Origin: Pseudoalteromonas ulvae UL12
GTDB taxonomy: Bacteria > Pseudomonadota > Gammaproteobacteria > Enterobacterales > Alteromonadaceae
DNA: 64,000 nucleotides
Assembly (NCBI RefSeq): GCF_014925405.1
Contig: NZ_AQHJ01000026.1
Span: forward strand, 96,010-160,009
Reading direction: 5' to 3'
Part shown: positions 1 through 7,258 of the stretch, one piece after another
Position numbering within the stretch: the stretch's first letter is position 1
Layout: each line of letters begins with the position of its first letter
Position numbers and translations under genes: made by a program
Notes under the pieces: model-generated
The model's database searches: none
Seen by the model: only the letters and a program-made list of their open reading frames with translations
Told to the model about the DNA's origin: nothing

Positions 1-307
1 CTGCTTGCATCACCTCAACTTTATCTGTTATCAGAGTTGGCATTAAGCCTGTGCTACCAAAACGACCATGCGCTTTGGCCATTTTATCTAAACACGCAGG
101 TGTCTGCTCAGCATTAAAAAATGCCCCACCGCCGCCGTTCACTTGAACATCGATAAACCCAGGCACAACCGTGCCAGTAAGCACAGGAGCCTCACCGATA
201 AATCCGTTTTCAATTGATTGAATTTTACCTGCAGCAATCGTTAGCGTAACGGAATCTAAAAATGATTCGCCATTAAAAAGACGCTCGACATGAAAGACCT
301 GATCCAT
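1..307 (-). CDS. nagA: N-acetylglucosamine-6-phosphate deacetylase, N-terminal part
   Basis: Deacetylates GlcNAc-6-phosphate to glucosamine-6-phosphate in the cytoplasm, the step after the kinase encoded just upstream. The visible N-terminal ~102 residues begin MDQVFHVERLFNGESF and contain PGFIDVQVNGGGGAFFN, the typical first metal-site strand of the amidohydrolase-fold NagA family. The gene runs off the left edge, so the remaining catalytic residues are not seen. The start is the ATG at 307 because an AAGGAG sequence lies 7 nt upstream; another ATG at 311 is out of frame. It follows nagK with a 14-nt gap, so the two are very likely one transcript. Confidence 0.92.
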   Translation of the reverse strand, partial: MDQVFHVERLFNGESFLDSVTLTIAAGKIQSIENGFIGEAPVLTGTVVPGFIDVQVNGGGGAFFNAEQTPACLDKMAKAHGRFGSTGLMPTLITDKVEVMQA

Positions 308-321
308 TCATTGCTCCTTGA

Positions 322-1215
322 TTAAACCAAAAATGATTTTTCAGCATAATAAACAGCGCCCATTTCTGGCGGCTGTTTCGGTGACTCGACTCGCGCTGCG
401 ATTTCAGGACGAAGCCAAGCTTGTAACGGCTCAGCTAATCCACCAATCATCGACAAACGAGGAGGATTTTTTTCTAATAGTTTTGCTGCTAAATCACTGA
501 TATATCCTGCGCCATCTTGAACAATCGCAATGGCAACGTCATCACCTGCGTTAGCACATTCAAACACTCTGCGCGCTAAAGTCGCATACACACTCGAAGG
601 TTTGCCTGCCATTTTTTCTGCAATCGCCATCGCATCTTCGGCCTGTAATTGTGCTTTAACCGCCTCTGTAATGGCTGATTTTGGGCCGAGATCATCTAAA
701 TCAAGTAGTGCCACTTTAACGGCTTCAAGCCCCATCCATGCACCACTGCCCTTATCACCTTGAGCAAACCCATGGCCACCTAAAATCGTGCTTTGGCCAT
801 CAACATAAGAAAAACCACACGAACCTGTGCCAGTAATAATCACCGCGCCATCTTCACCTTCGTGAGCACCGATGCATGCAGTGTGTAAATCTGTAGTGAG
901 ATACATTTTTTTAAATGGGTGATGCCACTCGATAATTTGCTTGTACAAACTGGGTAAATTAACCCCAGCCAAACCTAAACCAGCCACCATATTATTGACT
1001 TCGCTTAAGCTTAAGCCTGCATTTTCAATCGCCAATTGAGTTGACACCATTATTGATTCTAACGTGCGATCTAAACCATGTAGCGGATTTGCAGGTCCAC
1101 CAAGACCGGTGCCTAAAACACCTTGTTCGTGACTATAAATTGTCGCGCGACACTTAGTTCCACCACCATCAATACCTATGTATAACTGGTCTTTATTTGC
1201 ACTTGTTGCAACCAT
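322..1215 (-). CDS. nagK: N-acetylglucosamine kinase, BadF/BadG ATPase family
   Basis: Phosphorylates cytoplasmic GlcNAc to GlcNAc-6-phosphate. The 297-residue protein opens with the phosphate-1 motif YIGIDGGGTKCRA, has ITGTGSCGF near residue 127 (phosphate-2) and a C-terminal IGGLAEPL adenosine-type motif, as in BadF/BadG/BcrA/BcrD kinases. Shewanella uses this type of kinase instead of a PTS for GlcNAc (established knowledge), and adjacency to nagA supports the assignment. The ATG at 1215 is preferred over the TTG at 1218 because GAGG sits 7 nt upstream of it. A glucosamine kinase (GspK-like) is the main alternative. An 18-bp operator-like palindrome lies about 100 bp upstream. Confidence 0.85.
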   Translation of the reverse strand: MVATSANKDQLYIGIDGGGTKCRATIYSHEQGVLGTGLGGPANPLHGLDRTLESIMVSTQLAIENAGLSLSEVNNMVAGLGLAGVNLPSLYKQIIEWHHPFKKMYLTTDLHTACIGAHEGEDGAVIITGTGSCGFSYVDGQSTILGGHGFAQGDKGSGAWMGLEAVKVALLDLDDLGPKSAITEAVKAQLQAEDAMAIAEKMAGKPSSVYATLARRVFECANAGDDVAIAIVQDGAGYISDLAAKLLEKNPPRLSMIGGLAEPLQAWLRPEIAARVESPKQPPEMGAVYYAEKSFLV

Positions 1216-1218
1216 CAA

Positions 1219-1627
1219 ATGACCTCAATCTCTCTTGTTTTATTATCAGCTTCGGCTTTTTTTATGCTACCGAGTCTAATATCCCTCGACCCATTGTTGA
1301 TTTAATGTTACACAAATAATGACAGCGTTGTCATTAACTTTTTATAAAAAATCCAAAACAAATCAATACTCAATATTAACACTCTCATTTAAATAGAAAT
1401 TATCGATTTGAATTTATAGTCACCCACTCTGTGTACTCTGACTATAACACCGATACGCCCAACACCCAATGTTGGCATTTAGTCGTATCTCTTTATATAC
1501 AAATATCAAGGTTCACACGATGAATTAGCACAGCAAAAGCGTAAAAAGCCGCTACGCTTATAAAAGAACGAGTATTTTTATAACACAATGACGAACAATC
1601 AAAAATAGCTAAATTTTGGAGTGCTCA
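1219..1627. other. Intergenic region between nagK and the CBS gene
   Basis: This 409-bp AT-rich region separates two divergent genes. It contains the 18-bp palindrome at 1318-1335 and must hold the promoters of both genes. I see no open frame of gene-like quality and no other repeat. Confidence 0.6.
1318..1335. promoter_or_regulatory. Palindromic operator upstream of nagK, candidate NagR site
   Basis: AATGACAGCGTTGTCATT is an 18-bp palindrome broken only at two central positions. Its form, with a central CG and two TGTCATT arms, fits a LacI-family operator. It resembles what I recall for the LacI-type NagR regulator of GlcNAc genes in Alteromonadales. It lies 103 bp upstream of nagK, where a repressor would control the nagK-nagA operon. 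No regulator gene is in the window. Confidence 0.7.
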
Positions 1628-2059
1628 ATGGAATCTATCAAAGTGATTGATTATCTCAATAAACGGCCTGTCACTTTTAAAGCCTCTATGACCGTGGCAG
1701 AAGCAGCTGAACGCTTATTATTGTCGCATCAATCGGGTGGCCCAGTTTTAAACGATGACAAGCAAGTAATCGGCTTCCTTTCTGAACAAGACTGCATTAA
1801 ACGCATGCTACACGATACGTATCTCAGTGAATCGTATTTTACTGTCAAAGAAATAATGAGTACTCACACTCTCACCGTTAATACCGAGCATTCTATTTTT
1901 GAATTAGCTCAAGAAATGACTGAAAACAAACCTAAAATTTATCCTGTAGTCGATAAAGACAATCATTTACTCGGTACAATTGGTCGCACTGAAGTACTCA
2001 AAGCAATCGATATCCATCTGCATGCAATTTACGAAAAAGGTCATGGCCGATTTGTCTAG
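1628..2059 (+). CDS. CBS-domain pair protein
   Basis: A 143-residue cytoplasmic protein made almost only of two CBS motifs (about residues 8-60 and 75-130). The first contains GGPVLNDDKQVIGFLSEQD and the second YPVVDKDNHLLGTIGRTE, the usual hydrophobic-strand patterns of CBS domains that bind adenosine nucleotides. No effector domain is attached, so the role is probably as a stand-alone sensor; the partner is unknown. The ATG at 1628 is preferred to an upstream in-frame TTG at 1616 because GGAG lies 6 nt before it. Monocistronic: the next gene runs on the other strand and converges. Confidence 0.85.
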   Translation: MESIKVIDYLNKRPVTFKASMTVAEAAERLLLSHQSGGPVLNDDKQVIGFLSEQDCIKRMLHDTYLSESYFTVKEIMSTHTLTVNTEHSIFELAQEMTENKPKIYPVVDKDNHLLGTIGRTEVLKAIDIHLHAIYEKGHGRFV

Positions 2060-2092
2060 CAAACCTGAGCGTGAGTCATTGATGACTGTTGT

Positions 2093-2575
2093 TTATAATA
2101 GCAAGGTGTCATCAATGGCAATAAAACGTGCACTACTGCGGATCAACATATCAGAGGTGAGACTCGGCACCCCATACACATCGGTGGGTTTTTGAAATTT
2201 TTCACTAATTCGGTCCAATAACATTGCAAAATCTCCATCCCCTGAAACTAAAACTAACTTATCTACACTTTGTGCAATGTCCATCATATCGATAGTGATC
2301 CCCACATCCCAATCACCTTTAGCTGAGCCATCCGCACGCTGAATAAACGGTTTTAATTTAATTTCAAAGCCAATTGCTCGTAATATATTCTGAAACTGTT
2401 TTTGCTTTTCATCATCGCGCCCGATTGCATAAGCAAAGGCATGTTTCACCTCGTAACCATGGGTGACTTCTTGCCAAAACCGATTGTAATCAAAGTTTTG
2501 TTTATAGGCTTGACGGCAGGTGTAATAGACATTTTGTACATCGACAAAAATTGCGAGTGTGGGCGTTAATTGCAT
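2093..2575 (-). CDS. NYN-domain (LabA/DUF88-type) protein
   Basis: A 160-residue protein with the PIN-like NYN fold. The N-terminal AIFVDVQNVYYT carries the first acidic residue of the active site, WDVGITIDMM near residue 90 the second, and LVLVSGDGDFAMLL near residue 108 the third. Members are predicted metal-dependent RNases or RNA-processing factors (family knowledge). No extra domain is present and no neighbour hints at a substrate. The start at 2575 has no clear ribosome binding site, but the N-terminus aligns well with the fold. Convergent with the CBS gene, 33 bp apart. Confidence 0.85.
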   Translation of the reverse strand: MQLTPTLAIFVDVQNVYYTCRQAYKQNFDYNRFWQEVTHGYEVKHAFAYAIGRDDEKQKQFQNILRAIGFEIKLKPFIQRADGSAKGDWDVGITIDMMDIAQSVDKLVLVSGDGDFAMLLDRISEKFQKPTDVYGVPSLTSDMLIRSSARFIAIDDTLLL

Positions 2576-2683
2576 GAAATAGAAAAACTCGATAAAGCGT
2601 AATGACTTGAAGTGTAGCGGGTTTGTATCTCAAAAGACAATCAGTCGTGACAACCTAAATCATCACGACTGGGTACTTATTGC

Positions 2684-4713
2684 CTAAAATTGCCACGCAA
2701 GCGTGATACGCACATCTCTGCCCGCTTCTGCAATCCCAGTATCTATCGGCCCAAGGCTACCGTACGATGCATGATCAAAGTAATATTTATCAAACATGTT
2801 TTTTATAGCCGCGTTAACGGTAAAGGATTCATCAGAAAATGGATACCATTTCGCCTGTAAATCATGTACAGCATAACCTGGCTTTTCAGGCAGTTGGCTA
2901 TTGTCCCAGACATTAACCCCAGTTTCTGTGAGTCTAGAAACAATACGCGCCTGCCATGTCATTTCAAGATCGCTCATCGGTGAATAATGCAGTGCAGCAG
3001 TCCAGGTATCCCCTGACGTTGTCCCTATTGACCAATCTTGATCAGTTAAAGGCGAGCCGGTTAAATGTTCATTAATATGCGATTCCCACTTCGGCTGACT
3101 GCGACCAAACGCTAAGCTCGCTGAAAAAAGGTCAAAATGATAACGCGCACTTAAATTAAATCCGTCGTTTTTAATATCACCAACATTGGTTAAAATCGAG
3201 CTTTCAATCTGTTCATTATTTTTCGATGTTGACACAGCATCATCAATATAAGAAACAAACACATCACCAGTTAACACTAGCGCATCACCAATGTACTTAA
3301 AGCCAACCTCATAATTTTTGGCTATTTCTTCGCTTAAGTTCGCATCATTTTCATAATAACCTAATACAAACAACTCTTTCACTTTTTGCCCACGTAACGC
3401 TTGCGCAAATCCAGAATACAAAGACAAATTATCGTTAAACTGGTAGCTTACATTCAAGTTAGGACTAAAGCCATTTGAATCAAACTTAACGCCTCGATCA
3501 TCTTCAAGAGAATAATCATCAAATCGCACCCCATAACTAAGCTGTAATGCGTCTGTAAGTTGAAAATAATCTTGCGCATACAGTCCAATCACACTCCCTG
3601 ATTCTTTACCTTCTAAATCATAAACAGTCCCGATATCTTCTAATTTGGCGTCATCAGTTCGATAATCCAGACCAACAATGATTTTGTGTGCGTCAAGTTG
3701 CGCGGTATTTTTCAGATCAAATCCTGTTGATTCGAATACAGCATGGTAAATATTACGGGTACCATTCTCGCCTTCATGAGTATGCTCAATGTAGTTTTTT
3801 GTATCATACACATTCAGTGATACATCAAATAAAAGGTTCTCTTGTGGAGACCAATCATAATTTAAGGTGGTCGTTTCACGTTGTGATTGCTGCGGTACTG
3901 CTGGGTTTTTTCGGCTCGGGTGCCAATGTGCACGCAATAACCGAGTACCGTCATCTTGGCGCACGTCATGGCTAATTGAGATAGCTTGGCTTTGCGTCAG
4001 TTGGCCATTTAGTTTAGCAAATCCCACTTCTTGCTCTGAGGCGTGTAATCCAAGGTGTTGCCACGACCATCGGTCATGTCATCTGTATCGCGTTTTGCTA
4101 AGGTCAACAAACCAGTCCAATCTGTATTAAAGCGACCATAAAAAGTAGAGCTCGCTTTAAATCCTTCGCTATTGCTGTAATAGCCCAGTTTTACTAAAGC
4201 ACCAAAATTTTCATCCGCTTTGAGTAAGTCATCCGCTTGCTTGGTCGTAAACCGTAACGCTCCGCCCAATGCACCAGAACCTGAGGTCGCATCACCCGCG
4301 CCTGCGACGACATCCACTTGTTTAATCAATTCAGGTTCAAGTGCAAGTCGCCCTTGGTGGTGAAACAAATAGCCAGATTGGAGTGCACCATCAATCGAGA
4401 CATTCAACATGGTATCTTCAATACCACGGATATATATCTTTTGAGCGATAGGATTCGAGCCCCCGACAGACACTTCTGGCAGGCTGCGAAAGATATCGGC
4501 GAGATCATTTGCTTGAATTTTTTCTAAATTATTCTGATCCACAATCATATCGGCATCACTGACCACGCCATGTACTTCAATGACTTCCATTTTATTGCGA
4601 GCAGATCCCTTATCTTGAGCTGCTATGTGCGGCGATACGAAACCTAATGCCAGAGCGATAGCTGTTGTACAGAGTGTGGGAGTAAAACCGGATTGCATTG
4701 CATTGCATTGCAT
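2684..4713 (-). pseudogene. TonB-dependent outer-membrane receptor, disrupted by a frameshift
   Basis: The gene is in two overlapping frames: 4713-4009 encodes a signal peptide and plug domain (plug region includes KIYIRGIEDTMLNVSIDG and GAGDATSGSGALGG), and 4027-2684 encodes the rest of the beta-barrel, ending in RITLAWQF with a terminal Phe. Around 4038-4041 the first frame reads YTPQSKKWD and the second continues as EQEVGFAKLN; adding one base after the CCT codon would restore YTPSEQEVGFAKLN, so a single-base loss is the simplest reading. Together the parts give about 675 residues, normal for a receptor. A Fur-like box lies upstream and a two-component system adjoins, suggesting siderophore or haem uptake. 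It could be a real pseudogene, an off state or a sequencing error. Confidence 0.85.
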
Positions 4714-4719
4714 TGCATT
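4695..4719. repeat. Pentanucleotide repeat (GCATT)x5 at the receptor start codon
   Basis: Five perfect copies of GCATT (ATGCA units on the minus strand) overlap the receptor's start. Every unit supplies an ATG, at minus-strand positions 4718, 4713, 4708, 4703 and 4698. Only 4713 and 4698 are in frame. The AAAAAGG ribosome binding site ends at 4723, giving 9 nt of spacing to the in-frame ATG at 4713. Losing or gaining a unit changes that spacing. Confidence 0.9.
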
Positions 4720-4729
4720 TAACCTTTTT

Positions 4730-4748
4730 GATAATAGAAATAATTCTC
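4730..4748. promoter_or_regulatory. Fur-like box upstream of the receptor
   Basis: On the minus strand GAGAATTATTTCTATTATC matches the 19-bp Fur consensus GATAATGATAATCATTATC at 13 of 19 positions by eye. It lies about 17-35 bp upstream of the receptor start, so it would overlap the promoter and mediate iron repression. Confidence 0.55.
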
Positions 4749-4798
4749 AATTAGATTATCTTGTTAAGTGATTCAATTTGAAAGCGTTTTTACAATTG

Positions 4799-6163
4799 TT
4801 ACATTTCTTGCCGAGGCAAAGTGACACACACGGTTAAGCCTTGTTTGTTTTCGTTGTTTTTAAACGAAATCGCCCCATTTAAAAACGTCAATTGCCTCAT
4901 AGCCAACGTCATTCCTAATCCAAACCCTTTATGGTTTGTGGTTTGTTTTGCCCGATAAAAAGGCTTAGTGAGTTGAGCAAGTTCAGCTTCTGTGACCCCA
5001 CAGCCATCATCACAAATATCAATGGTGACACAATCGGTTATTTTTACTGAAATAGTGAGGCGCAATGTGGCAAAGCGAAGGCCATTACGGATCAAATTTT
5101 CGAGGGCTTGGCCAAGTGCACGGCTATTGCTGGTAATTAAACACTGATCTGGCGCCTCCACCTGTATCTCTTTTTCTGTAAATTCAAATCTGGCACTTTC
5201 GCACAGCACATCTAATAAATCGATTAAATCAAATACTTCGTCATTGCTTAGGATCTGCTGTTGTTCTGTATCTAACCAAGCTAACGTTAATGTATCTTCT
5301 GCTAGCTGGCGCATAATACTCACATCCATTTTTATGCGCTTTAACATTTCTTCTGGTTGAATATTATTGAGTGCGCAATCGACGGCAGTCTCTATTCGTG
5401 TGATAGGCGTTCGCACTTCATGTGATAAATCAGCGATAAAATCATCTTGTTTTACAATAGTGTGCTCTATTTGATTGGCCATATGATCAAACGAGGCCGC
5501 GAGCAATTGAAATTCTTTGTCAGTATTGGCCATTTCCTTACCAATTCTCAGTGATAGTTCTCCTTGACTAAATCGGGCGTGGAAATGATTAAGTTGCTGC
5601 AAAGGACGCATAACATACTGGTAAATAAAGAAAGTACACAAACTCAATAACAGCATAGGCAGTAAAAATTGCAGCGCTAAATAGGCCAATTGCCAATAGT
5701 TGCCCGGACGCATCCTAGCAGGGAGTTGAATTAAAAAATGAGTATCAGAGTCTGCAAAACGGATCCCCATGACGGGATTGTTCTCAAAATACAAATGGAT
5801 TTTCCAGCTCACGTCGCGCCCTAACGTGAAGGTATCGATATAATCTTGAGATAACGTTGAATTCGCTTTTAACATTAAAGCCGATTCAACAATCGCCACC
5901 CAGGTCGATTCTTGCTGCTCAATCTGCTCGATATACTTTGCCAGTGCGATGTCATCCCCTAAACGCCAAAGTGATTGCGCGTGGTGCGCATAATCAAGCA
6001 ACGTTTGCTGATGAGCATCATCAATGTAGCTCATTTGAGTTTGAGTATGATTTGCCAGTAAATCAATCACAAAAAATAATAATAACGAGCCTAATACGAC
6101 CACTAAACCCAGTTTATATAAAAATGACTGGCATACTTTGCGCGGCAGGTTAAGTATCGGCAT
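4799..6163 (-). CDS. Sensor histidine kinase of an iron-linked two-component system
   Basis: A 454-residue inner-membrane kinase. An N-terminal membrane segment (LGLVVVLGSLLLFFVIDLL), a periplasmic region of ~130 residues and a second membrane segment (LALQFLLPMLLLSLCTFFIYQYV) are followed by HAMP, HisKA with the H-box DLSHEVRTPITRIE, and the ATPase domain with N-box LENLIRNGLRF, G1 DICDDGCGV and G2 GFGLGM. The response regulator gene overlaps it upstream and a Fur-boxed receptor follows, an arrangement like PfeRS-PfeA of Pseudomonas. The ATG at 6163 is preferred (14-nt overlap, AAGG 11 nt upstream); an upstream ATG at 6184 has no ribosome binding site. Ligand unknown. Confidence 0.88.
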   Translation of the reverse strand: MPILNLPRKVCQSFLYKLGLVVVLGSLLLFFVIDLLANHTQTQMSYIDDAHQQTLLDYAHHAQSLWRLGDDIALAKYIEQIEQQESTWVAIVESALMLKANSTLSQDYIDTFTLGRDVSWKIHLYFENNPVMGIRFADSDTHFLIQLPARMRPGNYWQLAYLALQFLLPMLLLSLCTFFIYQYVMRPLQQLNHFHARFSQGELSLRIGKEMANTDKEFQLLAASFDHMANQIEHTIVKQDDFIADLSHEVRTPITRIETAVDCALNNIQPEEMLKRIKMDVSIMRQLAEDTLTLAWLDTEQQQILSNDEVFDLIDLLDVLCESARFEFTEKEIQVEAPDQCLITSNSRALGQALENLIRNGLRFATLRLTISVKITDCVTIDICDDGCGVTEAELAQLTKPFYRAKQTTNHKGFGLGMTLAMRQLTFLNGAISFKNNENKQGLTVCVTLPRQEM

Positions 6164-6833
6164 TAAAACAATAGCCTTTACCATGGAGGGTTGTAATGAA
6201 ATGAGCAGGCATGCCCACTTGCACGCATTTTTTTCTGACCCGACTTAAATGCATGTCTAAACTTCGGTCGTACTGGCTGTATTCTCGTTTGAGTACATGT
6301 TGGTATAAATACTGTTTACTGAGTGGAGATTTATTGTTTTTTACCAAGGTTTTTAACAGATTAAATTGAATTGGAGTCAATTCAATATGTTTTTGGCGAT
6401 ACTGTGCGAGCATCTGAGTGTCGTTAAAACAAATATCACTTTGCGCATTCCCATGAGCCTGAGGTAAAGGGGCGCTAGTGCGTCTCAAAATGGCATCAAT
6501 TCTTAGCAGCAATTCTTCAATATTAAATGGTTTTGATAAATAATCATCTGCGCCTAAACTCAAACCTTTAATACGGTGCTCTTCAGCACCAAATGCAGTG
6601 AGCATAATCACCGGGGTTTGCTGCGTTTTGCGCAATTGAGCTAATAATTCATAGCCCATCAATCGTGGCAACTTCACATCAAGTAAAATCAGATTAAAAA
6701 ATTGACGTTCTGCTACATGTAAGCCTTCTAAGCCATCGTGCTCACTATGGACAGAAAAACCTTTGTGGGCAAGTAAGGCACTGATTTGCTCATTCAGTGC
6801 CAGATCGTCTTCAATAATGAGTATGGAAGTCAT
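6150..6833 (-). CDS. OmpR/PhoB-family response regulator
   Basis: A 227-residue regulator with a receiver domain (acid pocket in ILIIEDDLALN, phosphoacceptor Asp in LILLDVKLPR near residue 52, the conserved Thr in VIMLTAFG and Lys in DYLSKPFN) and a C-terminal winged helix with the loop YDRSLDMHLSRVRKK. It overlaps the kinase and is the first gene of the pair. No obvious Shine-Dalgarno precedes the ATG; the sequence immediately upstream is a 14-bp tandem repeat. A strong Fur box is about 72 bp upstream, so the pair is probably iron repressed. Likely target: the adjacent receptor. Confidence 0.9.
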   Translation of the reverse strand: MTSILIIEDDLALNEQISALLAHKGFSVHSEHDGLEGLHVAERQFFNLILLDVKLPRLMGYELLAQLRKTQQTPVIMLTAFGAEEHRIKGLSLGADDYLSKPFNIEELLLRIDAILRRTSAPLPQAHGNAQSDICFNDTQMLAQYRQKHIELTPIQFNLLKTLVKNNKSPLSKQYLYQHVLKREYSQYDRSLDMHLSRVRKKCVQVGMPAHFITTLHGKGYCFNADT

Positions 6834-6836
6834 TGC

Positions 6837-6914
6837 AAATAATTAAATGAAAATAATTAAATGAAAATAATTAAATGAAAATAATTAAATGAAAATAATT
6901 AAATGAAAATAATT
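6837..6914. repeat. 14-bp tandem repeat (5.6 copies) in the response-regulator leader
   Basis: The unit AAATAATTAAATGA is repeated five times without mismatch from 6837 to 6906, then 8 bases of a sixth copy run into the Fur box. It fills the space between the Fur box and the regulator's start codon. Each unit reproduces the GAAAATAATT half of that Fur box. Confidence 0.92.
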
Positions 6915-6923
6915 CTCATTATA
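6905..6923. promoter_or_regulatory. Fur box upstream of the two-component system
   Basis: On the minus strand TATAATGAGAATTATTTTC matches the Fur consensus GATAATGATAATCATTATC at 15 of 19 positions by eye. It lies about 72 bp upstream of the response regulator and supports iron control of the regulator-kinase pair. Confidence 0.65.
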
Positions 6924-6941
6924 TTATTTTCGTACTCTCAA

Positions 6942-7080
6942 TTCTAGAGTGTTGATCTTTAAAGGTTGTTTTTACTGCGCATAATTGCTCATTTAGACAA
7001 AGTTAAGGCTTTGCAGTGCAATGTTGCTCCACAAAAAGCCGATAACGTAATCAAAATCAATAATCCCCCATCCCGAAGAG
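6942..7080. repeat. Degenerate copy of a MITE-like element
   Basis: The segment starting CTAGAGTGTTGATCTTTA and continuing AAGGTTGTTTTTACTGC closely resembles the left part of the element at 12355-12535, sharing AGGCTTTGCA and GCCGATAAC further on. No right terminal repeat is clear. The rest of this spacer, up to 7258, holds nothing I recognise. Confidence 0.55.
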
Positions 7081-7258
7081 TTCAAAAAACGGATGCTGCT
7101 TAGTTAAGTGACTTGTACTTAAATAACTTGTGCTTAAGTGTCTAAACGACAATTCACTCGCCGTGCTTCACCCGTTTTTTATCTCGAACAACATTCACCC
7201 AAAATAAACAAATCCGCGTCACTTATCGTCATTGTTGAGTTTAAGTGACGTAAACGTG

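Noticed and set aside
4009..4043. Programmed ribosomal frameshift in the TonB receptor
   Set aside because: No slippery heptamer or downstream structure is evident, and receptors of this family are not known to use recoding.
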